Of a stretch of DNA of 64,000 bases, positions 36,531 through 44,797 are shown piece by piece. The DNA comes from Arthrobacter burdickii. GTDB taxonomy: Bacteria; Actinomycetota; Actinomycetes; Actinomycetales; Micrococcaceae. The DNA lies in the NCBI RefSeq assembly GCF_030433645.1, contig NZ_JAROCG010000001.1, positions 2,480,001 to 2,544,000 of the forward strand, in the 5' to 3' direction. The translations under genes and the position numbers were made by a program. Within the stretch, counting starts at the first letter, position 1; each line of letters opens with the position of its first letter. The notes under the pieces were generated by a model. That model was not told the origin of the DNA, did no database searches, and saw only the letters and a list, made by a program, of their open reading frames with translations.

Positions 36531-36873
36531 CGGCCTCGGCCGCGGCGCCCGACCATTCCTTCCACCGCGTGTCCGTCAGCATGTCGGCATTAAGGACGGG
36601 CTGGAGGTCCGCCCAGGTGCTCAGGCAGGGGCCTTCCCCGAGGGTGTATTGCAGGGTGTCCGCTTCGAGGACTTCCGCGTCGGTTGCGCCGACGCTGGTC
36701 CGGTCACCGTCCCGGATGAGGCTTACGCCTGCGCCTTCGGCGTGGTCGACGGCATCCCGTGCACCTTCTGCCAGTCCGTCGACGACGTTGCGGGCAGTTC
36801 GTTCGGTGAGGAGGAAGCCTTTGGTCCTGTCGATGATCGCACCGATCTCATCAATGCGGGGTGTGTCACTCAC
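36513..36873 (-). pseudogene. GAF-domain protein, truncated
   Basis: Starts at GTG 36873 behind GAAAGGTGCCCC and reads SDTPRIDEIGAIIDRTKGF, then GAGVSLIRDGDRTSVGATDA and YTLGEGPCLSTWADLQPVLN, the first part of GAF(-ANTAR) sensory proteins. It stops matching at AGVRSC (~36513), where hydrolase-like sequence begins in another frame. The end of the GAF and any RNA-binding ANTAR domain are missing, probably through a deletion that fused two old genes. Confidence 0.8.
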
Positions 36874-36936
36874 GAGGGGCACCTTTCTGGTTCTTGCAGA
36901 GTCAGCACCCATTGAGTGGAAGGCTGTCTGCTCAAC

Positions 36937-37107
36937 CCACGGAAGAACCACGAGAACGGTGTCCTCAGCGTGATGATCCCCGTCATCGAGCGCGTGAAGC
37001 CCCGCAAGATCGAGATCGAGATCGTGAGCGATGAGTCCCCGGCTGAGTCCACGGCGGTCGATGCCCATGCGTCCGGTGCCGGACGCCATAAAGCCGTCGA
37101 GGCGTAG
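36937..37107 (+). pseudogene. Hsp20 (small heat-shock protein) 3' fragment
   Basis: Reads ENGVLSVMIPVIERVKPRKI, the final beta-strand of the alpha-crystallin domain and the I-X-I motif region, then a polar tail to the stop at 37107. The upstream part of the domain is not readable in any frame. A perfect hairpin follows, probably the original terminator. Likely a 5'-deleted gene. Confidence 0.72.
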
Positions 37108-37125
37108 CGTCGCCCCTTCCCCAAT

Positions 37126-37160
37126 TGCTGGTACCCCCGCAGATGCCGGGGGTACCAGCA
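37126..37160 (+). terminator. Terminator of the Hsp20 remnant
   Basis: Perfect 13-bp stem, TGCTGGTACCCCC and its complement, loop of 9 nt, 19 bp after the stop. Confidence 0.75.
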
Positions 37161-37678
37161 GTTGAAGCACCGAAACCTCCTTACGAATACCCGCAGAACC
37201 AACAAGGGCTTTCAGTCCTACATGTCAGCGCACGACATCGTCACATTCGTTCACTAGGACGTGCGCCGGACGGTTGCGACCAGCGTGATTCGGTCAGCGT
37301 GCTCACCGCAGCGCCAGTCCGACCCGAACCGCTGACCTGAGCCCAGCCTTTGCCAGCTAAGGGGCCGGACCGCGGCGCTAGGACGATTTGCGGGCACGCT
37401 TCGTGGAACGGGTTCATCGCCGGCATCCGTGCCAAGGTTGGCGGAGCGAGGCGATGCCAATGCCCGTCCAGGTGCAACGAAGGCAGCAATCGGTCTGCAC
37501 CCGGCGGGATGCCATGCCAGTCAGAACCGCCCGTTCGATCAAGCATCAACTCAGTGGTGCCGGACCGCGATCATGGTTGGTCCTTCCGGAAACCACCGAA
37601 CGAGCAACTCCTTCCCGGGATCTCGACTCCCACTCTCGGCACCCTTTTGACCGACTGGCGAACCGCGCGGATCGTTCC
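37161..37678. other. Intergenic region, no recognisable gene
   Basis: Open frames on both strands lack family resemblance and good ribosome sites. I see nothing further in it. Confidence 0.4.
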
Positions 37679-37726
37679 TGTCAGCGGCACTTCCCGCCTG
37701 TGCCGGGGCCCCGAGGGCCGCTGACA
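37679..37726 (-). terminator. Hairpin downstream of the FBP-domain gene
   Basis: Perfect 10-bp arms TGTCAGCGGC and GCCGCTGACA around a 28-nt loop, 12 bp after the stop of the minus-strand gene. Confidence 0.55.
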
Positions 37727-37737
37727 CCAGGAGCTGG

Positions 37738-38232
37738 CTACTGCTGCTGCACCCGGAGAAGGAACTTTTCCGTCCGTTCGCGCATTTCGCCCACCTGGCG
37801 TTGGACGACGAGGGTGGGATCCGGGTGGATCTCGTTAGCGGGCGGCTCCCGCCGCACGTTGGAGGAGCAGATGAAGTCGGCGCAGATGAGCGTCCCCACG
37901 GTATTGCCGTCACGACCGGACTGCCCGGCACGACGCGCGACCCACAGGAGGACGTCCTCTTTCGAGAACACGTCGCGGCAGAGCTCGCAGAGGACCGCGC
38001 GGTTCTTGCGGGCGTCACCCTCGGGTGCCCTCAGGAGGATGCCGGACAACCCCTGCGTGGTCGGTACTACGAGGTACCCACGCAGGGGCATCTTCTCGTC
38101 CCGCCAGCCCAGGAAATCGAGGCTGTCCCAGTCGAGGGATTCGAGGTTTGTGGGCGGGGTGAGTTTCGCCGCCTCAGAGCGGGTGGCGTTGATGAAGGAC
38201 GAACGGATGTCCTTGAGAGAGATCGGATGCAT
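37738..38232 (-). CDS. FBP-domain protein (EF-G-binding, FusB-like treble-clef zinc finger)
   Basis: 164 residues. Zinc ligands are visible as CELC (~83) and CADFICSSNVRRE (~117-128), the treble-clef pattern of the FBP_C family. FusB/FusC members bind elongation factor G and can rescue ribosomes stalled by fusidic acid. The LGWRDEKMPLRGYLVV stretch before it is typical of actinobacterial members. ATG 38232. Role in resistance is inference. Confidence 0.88.
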   Translation of the reverse strand: MHPISLKDIRSSFINATRSEAAKLTPPTNLESLDWDSLDFLGWRDEKMPLRGYLVVPTTQGLSGILLRAPEGDARKNRAVLCELCRDVFSKEDVLLWVARRAGQSGRDGNTVGTLICADFICSSNVRREPPANEIHPDPTLVVQRQVGEMRERTEKFLLRVQQQ

Positions 38233-38873
38233 GAAAAAGTGCCTTAGCAGTTGAAGGATCGAAGGTGATCAGGCTCTGCCGGCTCATGGCGTGCGGAGGT
38301 ATGGGTGTCGGATGCGACGTCGCCCAGACGCACGTGCGGCGTCGGGCTGGGTGCTTCAGCTAAAGGGAGATACCTGCGACACGCTGGAAGGCCGGCCGGG
38401 GCCCGGTCGCACAGCAGGCCCTAGCGGCCACCCCGCTCACCATGGCAGTCCCGTACCCGGAGGTCCGCAGCATGCTCATACTTCCTTGTTCCTCGACGCT
38501 TCGTGCACGCCCATCCTTTCAGCACACGACACGACTACGCAAAGCGGACCTATCACCGCCGCCGAACGAAGATCCGTGCCGGCCCAGGGGGTGCAGCGTG
38601 TAGTCACACGCGTCCTTGGCGGTATGTGCAGAAACGGCCCGTTGTGCACCACTCATTTGCGACGTCGTGAACGAATCACTGGTCCTGCCCTGTCGAGAAT
38701 ATGAAAGGTCGGGCCTGCTGGGTCTGAAGAGCAGTGTCTAAAGGTGCGGGGGTCCCCCACAGGTGGACGACTTGGAGCTCTACCCTTTGGGCTCCACCCG
38801 CCCACAGGTGACTGACCTGAGCTCCCTCCGGTTCGTCTTCCGGCGCCCGCGGGGGGAGTTGTACGCTCACGGC
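38233..38873. other. 641-bp intergenic region without a confident gene
   Basis: Contains a GGGGGTCCCCC palindrome near 38748 and the direct repeat CCACAGGTG at about 38758 and 38802. Frames up to 138 codons exist but none resembles a protein family. Confidence 0.4.
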
Positions 38874-39455
38874 ATGAGCAAACTCGTGGTTTCGGTCCTC
38901 ACCTCGCTCGACGGCTACTTCCAGGGCCCTAATGGCGACCTCGGTGTCATGCCCTTCCAGGACGCCTTCAACACGCACAATCTCGAGCTGCTCAGCACGG
39001 CCGGGACCCTCGCCTATGGCAGTACCTGGTTCACCGAGAACTGGGATTTCTGGTCCAAGGTTGCAGCGGATTCGTCTGCGAACACAAGGGAACGCGACAT
39101 CGCGCACTTCGTCACCGCGCTGCCGAAGCTCGTCATCAGCGATTCGATGGCAGCGGATCCGGACGCACCGTGGGCGCCAACGACCCGGGTTGTTCATAGG
39201 GCTGCGGCGCCGGCGGAGCTCGCCCGGCTCAAAGAGCGCAGCGACGGTGATGTGGTGATGTTCGGCAGCGCGACAACCTGGAATCCCTTGCTCGAGCTGG
39301 GGCTCGTCGACGAACTCATCGTCCTGGTCGGTCCTGCCCTCCTCGGAGCAGGAAACAAGCTCTTTACGGGCTCCCGTGCCGGCCTGCACCTGACCGAGGC
39401 AAGCATTCTGCCGGGGTCGGAGCTCGTGAAGCTCCGCTACCTCACCACGGACTAG
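38874..39455 (+). CDS. Dihydrofolate reductase-family (RibD C-terminal-like) protein
   Basis: 193 residues. Typical features: MSKLVVSVLTSLDGYFQGP at the start, LAYGSTWFTENWDFW near residue 45, DVVMFGSATTWNPLLELGLV near 125, and ELIVLVGPALLGAGNKLF. These proteins have the NADPH-binding RibD/DHFR fold, but their physiological substrate is usually unknown. ATG 38874 follows GGGGGGAG. Confidence 0.92.
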   Translation: MSKLVVSVLTSLDGYFQGPNGDLGVMPFQDAFNTHNLELLSTAGTLAYGSTWFTENWDFWSKVAADSSANTRERDIAHFVTALPKLVISDSMAADPDAPWAPTTRVVHRAAAPAELARLKERSDGDVVMFGSATTWNPLLELGLVDELIVLVGPALLGAGNKLFTGSRAGLHLTEASILPGSELVKLRYLTTD

Positions 39456-39467
39456 CGACCCTTTTGA

Positions 39468-39662
39468 TTAGGAGTTCGTGAGGCTCTCGCTGATAGCGGA
39501 TGCTTGCTGATGGCGGTACAGCGTCGCCCGGCTCCATCCCACGAGGCGAGCTGCTTCCTCCGCGGTCCGTCCCTTAGCGCGCGCATCGGCGGCGAGGGCA
39601 GTCTTGTCCGCGATGACTTTTGGGCTGACGAGAGTGAAGCCACCGGCGAGACCATCCAGCAC
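39468..39662 (-). pseudogene. Serine recombinase/resolvase C-terminal HTH remnant
   Basis: The end of the frame reads ADARAKGRTAEEAARLVGWS and RATLYRHQQ, the Hin/resolvase-type helix-turn-helix. The catalytic serine-recombinase domain is not found upstream; the frame there reads through unrelated sequence without a start. Probably the tail of a mobile-element recombinase. Confidence 0.6.
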
Positions 39663-39689
39663 CGTCGGAGCGATCGAGACCAGACTCGT

Positions 39690-39790
39690 ACCCGAGGGCC
39701 CTTCATGATCAGGAGGATACGAGGATCCGGCTCATCCGTTGGTTGCTCACCTCGAGCTTGCGCTGCAACTCGCGGGTTACTACGGTCCAT
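39690..39790 (-). repeat. Repeat copy A (similar to 59165-59270)
   Basis: On the minus strand, GCTCGAGGTGAGCAACCA and CCTGATCAT are shared in order with the copy near 59.2 kb. In one frame both copies read RGEQP then RxxLI, so a common ancestral coding sequence is possible. Confidence 0.55.
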
Positions 39791-39819
39791 TGATGCAGGA
39801 CGGGTGTATTTGTGTGGAC

Positions 39820-40719
39820 TCAAAGCGGGTAGCTGACTCCGGTCAGTACTTCTGATGTTGCCCATAGTCGGGTGGCGGTAAGCGGGTCCGAAGCGCTCTT
39901 CGTTCGACCGACGAGTCTAGGTGGTCCGGCCATCTCCCGCCGGTTGCCCGGTCCTGCATAGCTGCCGCCGGGGATCGGTTCGGTCGCGGCAAACAATGTT
40001 GGGGCGGCCCCGGAAACGGAGTCCTGGGCGAAGAAGTGGTTGGCGAACCAGGCCGCGGTGTCGAGCCCGACGTGCTGGGAGCTGGAGCCGAGGTTGGTTG
40101 CGGTCATGCCGGGGTGTGCCGCTGTTGCGATGACCCTTGACCCTGATCTTTCCAGGTGTCGTTGCAGCTCGAAGGTGAAGAGCAGGTTCGCGAGTTTCGA
40201 TTGACTGTAGGCGGCTCCGCGGCGGTAGCGCCGCGTTGCCCAGTTGAGGTCCTCGAAGTCGATCAGTCCCGTCCGGTGCGCATTGCTCGCCACGGTAACT
40301 ACGCGTCCGGTGATGCGGGGTAGGAGCAGGTTCGTGAGGGCGAAGTGTCCGAGGTGATTGGTACCGAATTGGAGCTCGAAGCCATCCCGGGTGTGCCCGA
40401 AGGGTGGTGTGAGGACTCCTGCGTTGTTGATGAGAAGGTGAATGTCTCCCTGCCAGCCTGCCGCGAATTCCCGCACGGAGGATAGATCGGCCAGGTCCAG
40501 CGAACGGAGCTCGGTCGATCCGCCGATGCTGGCGGCAGCTGTCTGTCCCTTTGTCTCGTCGCGCACAGCGAGGACGACGTGTGCATCATGCGCGGCGAAT
40601 GCGCGCGCGGTTTCGAGGCCGATTCCGCTGTTGGCGCCTGTGATGATGATGGTCTTGCCTGCCAGGTTCGGCAGGCGGGCACTGGTCCACTCATGGTGAG
40701 TAGCTGGTGATGCGGTCAT
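39820..40719 (-). CDS. Short-chain dehydrogenase/reductase
   Basis: 299 residues. Cofactor motif TGANSGIG (~residue 25), NNAG (~98), and catalytic YSQSK (~172) with Ser in VASNAHRT. Resembles WW-domain-oxidoreductase/retinol-dehydrogenase-like SDRs that use NADP(H). ATG 40719 has GAGGACC upstream. Last gene of a minus-strand group starting with DUF4386 at 43146 and probably under the TetR at 43235. Confidence 0.93.
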   Translation of the reverse strand: MTASPATHHEWTSARLPNLAGKTIIITGANSGIGLETARAFAAHDAHVVLAVRDETKGQTAAASIGGSTELRSLDLADLSSVREFAAGWQGDIHLLINNAGVLTPPFGHTRDGFELQFGTNHLGHFALTNLLLPRITGRVVTVASNAHRTGLIDFEDLNWATRRYRRGAAYSQSKLANLLFTFELQRHLERSGSRVIATAAHPGMTATNLGSSSQHVGLDTAAWFANHFFAQDSVSGAAPTLFAATEPIPGGSYAGPGNRREMAGPPRLVGRTKSASDPLTATRLWATSEVLTGVSYPL

Positions 40720-40781
40720 GGTCGGTCCTCGCAGATTCAAATACAGGGCGGAGGTGAGTGGGGAATCCGGAGGTGCCGGCT

Positions 40782-41741
40782 CTATCCCACCGGTGAGATC
40801 TGCTCCTGGGTGTAGCTGCGCAGAGTCTCGGCGATGGCTTGGTCGATCGGGGTGGCACTGATGCCAAGCCGTTGCGTGATTTTGCTGCTGTCGACGATGA
40901 ACGGTTCCTCGAACTGGTACTGCATCTCGAGGAGTTCGCGCACGGTGGGATTGATGAACCCGAGAGCCCGGAGCAGCAACGACGGCATGGGTCGGAGTTT
41001 GGTGCGGTTCTGGCCGGCCTGCCGGTAGATGATGTCGGTGAGTTGCCGCGTGGTCCGGGTGTGGGGGTCGTTGGGCAGGTGCCAGACTTCTCCGGGTGCG
41101 TCCGCGTGTTCGCCAAGGACCGCCAAGGCCTCGCCGATGTCGGGAATGTAGGTGTAGGTGTGCGGCTGGTCGGCATTGCCGAACACAGTCGCAGTCTTAC
41201 CGTGTTGCGCCGCAGGAAATACCCGGTCACCGAGATTTGATTGAGCGCCACCGCGGGGGCCGAAATAGTCGGAGGCGCGGCCGATCGCTACCTCGACGCG
41301 GCCGGCCCGATGGGCCCTGAGCAGTTCCTGGGCCATGTGTGCCCGGAGCTGCCCTTTTCTGGTGTGGGCGGCGTCCCCGCGATCCTCGGTGAGTGGGCGT
41401 CCTGCGGGACGACCGTACATGTAGACGTTTTCCATGCTGACCAGACGCGCACCGGTACTTTCGGCAGCTGAGAGCACGCCGGCCTGCAGCGCCGGAAACT
41501 GTTCACTCCAATGCGAGTAGGGAGGGTTCAGGGTCTGATAGACGACGGAGGCGCCTCGCGCGGCGTCGGCGGCGAAGTCGGCTTTTCCGGCGTCCCCGCC
41601 CAGAACTTCGATGTCGTGGGGGACAGGGGCGTGGCCTGAGCGGTTGATAAGCCTCACCGTCCGCCCGCGACGTCTCAGTGCGTCAGCGGTGGCCAGACCA
41701 ATCGCTCCAGTACCGAAGACGACGTGCAGCCCGGTGTTCAC
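40782..41741 (-). CDS. NAD-dependent epimerase/dehydratase-like oxidoreductase
   Basis: 319 residues, Rossmann fold. Begins LHVVFGTGAIGLATADAL (GXGXXG), then VYQTLNPPYSHW, ENVYMYGRPAGRPLTED and GRASDYFGP. The canonical YXXXK is replaced by a lysine after RKGQLRA. A paralogue at 57307 shares NPP..W, MYGR, GRA..YGP and MQYQFE..-IVDSSK. The GTG start overlaps the upstream gene stop by 4 bp. Substrate unknown; probably atypical extended SDR. Confidence 0.9.
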   Translation of the reverse strand: MNTGLHVVFGTGAIGLATADALRRRGRTVRLINRSGHAPVPHDIEVLGGDAGKADFAADAARGASVVYQTLNPPYSHWSEQFPALQAGVLSAAESTGARLVSMENVYMYGRPAGRPLTEDRGDAAHTRKGQLRAHMAQELLRAHRAGRVEVAIGRASDYFGPRGGAQSNLGDRVFPAAQHGKTATVFGNADQPHTYTYIPDIGEALAVLGEHADAPGEVWHLPNDPHTRTTRQLTDIIYRQAGQNRTKLRPMPSLLLRALGFINPTVRELLEMQYQFEEPFIVDSSKITQRLGISATPIDQAIAETLRSYTQEQISPVG

Positions 41742-42334
41742 GCCGTCGCCGCTTTCACGGGTAGCACCGGATGGGTTCCGGGCTCGTGCTGGGAGGGAAG
41801 GATCTGGTGGAGCAGGAGGCCGGAGAGTGCCGTGACGACGAGAGCACCGCTTGCACCGAAGACGATGAACTGCGCGTCGACTCCTACCAGGATGAGGGTG
41901 GAGACGCTCCAGCCGAGTGCCCAAAGGACGGGCATGGCGGCTGCCCACATCCAGCGCCGTTGGGCCCTGCGGGGTAGGGCCACGGCCTGTGTGGTGCCAA
42001 GGACGAGGCCATTGATGGCCCCCATCAGGACCAGGTCGGCCAGCGAGGTTCGGTAGCTGACCGCGGTGGCGCCGAGGAACAGTCCTAAGCTCATGCCGGT
42101 GGCGGTCGCGGGTATCCACGTAACTGCCTGCAGCCGGTGTGTGCTGGTCAGTGCCTGCCCGAAGCCGATGATGAGTCCGACGATCGCGCCGCCGGCCAGG
42201 GCCGCGGCGGGATTATCGATGCGACCGATGATGGCGCTCCCTGCGAATCCGGCCAGCGGAAGAACAATAAATCCGGCGGTCCACAGCAGCCAACTGCGTA
42301 GGGAAGGGGGTGCGGGTGAGTCGATCGTTTTCAT
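41738..42334 (-). CDS. Hypothetical membrane protein
   Basis: 198 residues with five or six helices. The N-terminus is SWLLWTAGFIVLPLAGFAGS. GGAIVGLIIGFGQAL and GAINGLVLGTTQAVAL are two related glycine-rich segments that suggest an internal repeat. Overlaps the epimerase start and lies 5 bp from the DUF4386 stop, so they are co-translated. Function not recognised. Confidence 0.85.
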   Translation of the reverse strand: MKTIDSPAPPSLRSWLLWTAGFIVLPLAGFAGSAIIGRIDNPAAALAGGAIVGLIIGFGQALTSTHRLQAVTWIPATATGMSLGLFLGATAVSYRTSLADLVLMGAINGLVLGTTQAVALPRRAQRRWMWAAAMPVLWALGWSVSTLILVGVDAQFIVFGASGALVVTALSGLLLHQILPSQHEPGTHPVLPVKAATA

Positions 42335-42339
42335 GGGAA

Positions 42340-43146
42340 TCAGTTCCTCGTGTCAGCCGGGATTGGTCGGCTTTTTGTCGGTACGGGCAGGGAGGGCGCT
42401 TCGGTGGAACGGTCGTCGGAGCTGCTCCTTGTCGGGTCCTGGCGCATCAGGAGGCTGATACCGAGAGCGGCTACCCAGAGCCCCCATCCGGTGCTGCCGA
42501 GAAGCCCAGCCAGGTCCCAGACGGGGAATCCGGGGAGGGCGGTGGCAAGGATGTCGCCCTGATTGAGCAGGTAGATCGCGCTGACGACGATGCCAGCGAC
42601 GCCGAGCCAGCGCGAAAGGACTCCGGTGCGCAAGATAATCACGCTAAGAGCTATTGACCATCCGATGACCAGGAGCTGGCCCAGGTGTTCACCCAGCAGG
42701 GCACCGCCGAACTGGTGCTGGGCGGTCCATGCCGCGTCCACCGCTGCCTGTGTCGGGGCGTCACCGGTGACGTAGGACTCCGTCAGCGGGGGAACGACGA
42801 AAACCCAGCGCAGAAACCCGATCAGGGACAGCAGTACCGAGGTGGCTCCCGCATAGGTGGCTACCCGCAGGACCTGGCTCGAGCGCATTCCCAGTACCGC
42901 GGGCAGCAGAAGTACAGGGAGGGCAAGGAGCCCGTAGGTCCAGGCGGTGGCGAACCAGAGCCAGACCAACCCAGACCCGCCGGCGGCGAAGGCAGGCAGG
43001 ACGACACTGGCCGGTTCCCGCAGGATGTCAGGCCAGTCGAAGCTGATGGAGAGCGCTGTGGCGGCTGCGGCGAAGGTGAGTGCGCTGATCAGGAACAACG
43101 TTGCAGTGACCCACCGCAGATTCCTGCTGCTGCTGGTGGTTGTCAT
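42340..43146 (-). CDS. DUF4386-like membrane protein
   Basis: 268 residues with about six to seven helices. Patterns RWVTATLFLISALTFAAAAT and, near residue 155, WTAQHQFGGALLGEHLGQLL resemble the DUF4386 family. First gene of a minus-strand group (DUF4386, membrane protein, epimerase, SDR). The promoter region contains two GTAC-type operators shared with the divergent TetR gene. Function unknown. Confidence 0.85.
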   Translation of the reverse strand: MTTTSSSRNLRWVTATLFLISALTFAAAATALSISFDWPDILREPASVVLPAFAAGGSGLVWLWFATAWTYGLLALPVLLLPAVLGMRSSQVLRVATYAGATSVLLSLIGFLRWVFVVPPLTESYVTGDAPTQAAVDAAWTAQHQFGGALLGEHLGQLLVIGWSIALSVIILRTGVLSRWLGVAGIVVSAIYLLNQGDILATALPGFPVWDLAGLLGSTGWGLWVAALGISLLMRQDPTRSSSDDRSTEAPSLPVPTKSRPIPADTRN

Positions 43147-43172
43147 GGCCTGACGCTTTCTTGAGTGGTAAT

Positions 43173-43205
43173 CTGTACGGCGTACAAATCGTGTACCCCG
43201 TACAG
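43173..43205. promoter_or_regulatory. Double GTAC-type operator between divergent TetR and DUF4386 genes
   Basis: TGTACGGCGTACA (43174-43186, perfect except the centre) and TGTACCCCGTACA (43192-43204), centres 18 bp apart. The outer CTGTAC and GTACAG also form a wider dyad. Position and symmetry fit a TetR dimer pair. Confidence 0.85.
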
Positions 43206-43234
43206 AGTTAAGTCAAGAGTAGGAAGGGTCGGCG

Positions 43235-43957
43235 ATGACAGCGCAAGCTAAGGGTTCCCGCCGTGGCCCCCGAAGGGCCTCGACCGAGGAGGACATTCTG
43301 GAAGCTGCACTCCAACTGCTGGATGAAGGCGGGGTGAAGGCGGCGTCGATTCGAGGCATCGCCGCCAGGATCGGAGTGGCCCCGAATGCGGTCTATACGT
43401 ACTTCCCTGATAAGGCTGCCGTCGTCAAAGCGATTGTGGAGCACCTGCTCGGGCAGGTTGACCACGCGGTCTTCGCTGACCGCGACGTCGCGTGGCGCCA
43501 GCGGATCGAGCTGCTCGCCCTTGAACTGCGCGAACGGCTCACTATCCATCCGGGCGCCGTCGGGCTGATGATCGGAGGACCCATGGACGGGCCGCGGGCC
43601 CTTGCGCTGAACGAACGCCTGATGGAAGTGCTTTCCAGCGCTGGATTCTGCCCTGCAGACGCCGCGAGGGCGTCCTATCTGCTGATTGTCTACGTGTTCG
43701 GTTCCATGGCCCTGGAGATGGCCGAACTCGGTGAAGCCCGTTCCGCCCCCCCTGAAGCCGAGCGTATCGCGGCCCGGCATGCCGGTTTTTCCCAGATACC
43801 CGCCAAGAGCTATCCGTTGTCCGCCGCCTCGGCCGACGTCATGGCCCGCTACGTCTCCACCGAGCAGTATGTGTGGGGCCTCCATCGAGTACTCGACGGC
43901 CTCACCGCTTCCCTGCCTCAGCAGGCGGCATCCGCCGAGCGTTCCATGGTGGACTAG
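43235..43957 (+). CDS. TetR-family regulator
   Basis: 240 residues. HTH: ASIRGIAARIGVAPNAVYTY (residues ~34-53). C-terminal domain: a helical bundle with LLIVYVFGSMALEMAELG near 150. Not of the same subfamily as its neighbours at 44010 and 46639, yet it has a related operator. Divergent from a four-gene group that it probably represses. Ends in a shared bidirectional terminator. Confidence 0.93.
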   Translation: MTAQAKGSRRGPRRASTEEDILEAALQLLDEGGVKAASIRGIAARIGVAPNAVYTYFPDKAAVVKAIVEHLLGQVDHAVFADRDVAWRQRIELLALELRERLTIHPGAVGLMIGGPMDGPRALALNERLMEVLSSAGFCPADAARASYLLIVYVFGSMALEMAELGEARSAPPEAERIAARHAGFSQIPAKSYPLSAASADVMARYVSTEQYVWGLHRVLDGLTASLPQQAASAERSMVD

Positions 43958-43958
43958 C

Positions 43959-44009
43959 AGGCCCTCCCAGTTCCTGGATTCATTCTCCACCCAGGAACTG
44001 GGAGGGCCT
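43959..44009. terminator. Bidirectional terminator between convergent TetR genes
   Basis: Perfect 19-bp arms (start AGGCCCTCCCAGTTCC) with a 13-nt loop; it begins 1 bp after one stop and ends 1 bp before the other. Among the longest perfect hairpins in the window. Confidence 0.9.
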
Positions 44010-44711
44010 TCACCCCGGGTGGGGTGAAATCCAGCCCTCGAGGGCGTCGAGGATCACATTGAGCCCGATGTCGAACTCGTCGCCGAAGTTGTAGCCGGGC
44101 TGGAGAACGCGCTCGGTGGCAATCTCATAGAGGTATGGGTACTTGCCGTCCGAGAACATCTGAACCATCGGTTCGGCAACCTCGGCGACGGGCCCGGAAT
44201 TACTCAGAGGAAGAGCGGCTTCCTGAAGCGCGAATCCGTAGATATAGCTGTCAAGCAGGGCGTACGCGTGGGAGGTCATCTCCATCGAAAAGCCCGCCCT
44301 GCGCAGCACACCGAGCGTCGCTTCATGGTGGTGCAGCGTGGCAGGGCCGGGACTGGTCCGAGACTCCAGCAGACCGATAGCCCAGGTGTGGCGCTGCAGG
44401 ACCGCACGGACGGAGTTGGCCCGGCGGTACATCCCGGATCGCCAGCCACCGTCGTCGGAGGGCAGGTCGATTTCACTGAAGACCAGATCAACGAGACTGT
44501 CGAGGATCTCATCCTTGTTGGCGACGTAATGGTAGATCGACATGGGTCTGGTGCCCATTGCATGGGCCAGGGAACGGATCGTCAGTGAGCCTATTCCCGA
44601 CTCGTCCACCAAGGCCAGGGCGCTGCTCAGCACCCTCTCCCTGCTGAGCCGGGTCCGCCCCGGCGTGCTGGCTTTTCCGGATTCGGCAGTCATTCCACTC
44701 CCCAGGTCCAT
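44010..44711 (-). CDS. TetR-family regulator (class-A TetR-like C-terminal domain)
   Basis: 233 residues. HTH: LTIRSLAHAMGTRPMSIYHY (~42-61). Ligand domain with LLDSYIYGFALQEAALPL (~150). About 40% similar by eye to the regulator at 46639 (shared LLDSYxxGFALQEAALPL and LQPGYxFGxEFxxGLxVILD). ATG 44693 with GGGGAG upstream is an alternative start. Divergent from a quinone-oxidoreductase gene with two CGTAC-N3-GTACG sites between them. Confidence 0.92.
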   Translation of the reverse strand: MDLGSGMTAESGKASTPGRTRLSRERVLSSALALVDESGIGSLTIRSLAHAMGTRPMSIYHYVANKDEILDSLVDLVFSEIDLPSDDGGWRSGMYRRANSVRAVLQRHTWAIGLLESRTSPGPATLHHHEATLGVLRRAGFSMEMTSHAYALLDSYIYGFALQEAALPLSNSGPVAEVAEPMVQMFSDGKYPYLYEIATERVLQPGYNFGDEFDIGLNVILDALEGWISPHPG

Positions 44712-44719
44712 GGCGTTTC

Positions 44720-44755
44720 CGTACTTTGTACGTTACCGTTCTCGTACATAGTACG
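44720..44755. promoter_or_regulatory. Double operator between TetR and quinone-oxidoreductase genes
   Basis: CGTACTTTGTACG (44720-44732) and CGTACATAGTACG (44743-44755), both perfect 5-bp arms with a 3-bp spacer; centres 23 bp apart. Confidence 0.85.
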
Positions 44756-44797
44756 CAACAGCCTTTCGCCAACACTATCAGTGAGAGAGCAACAGTC

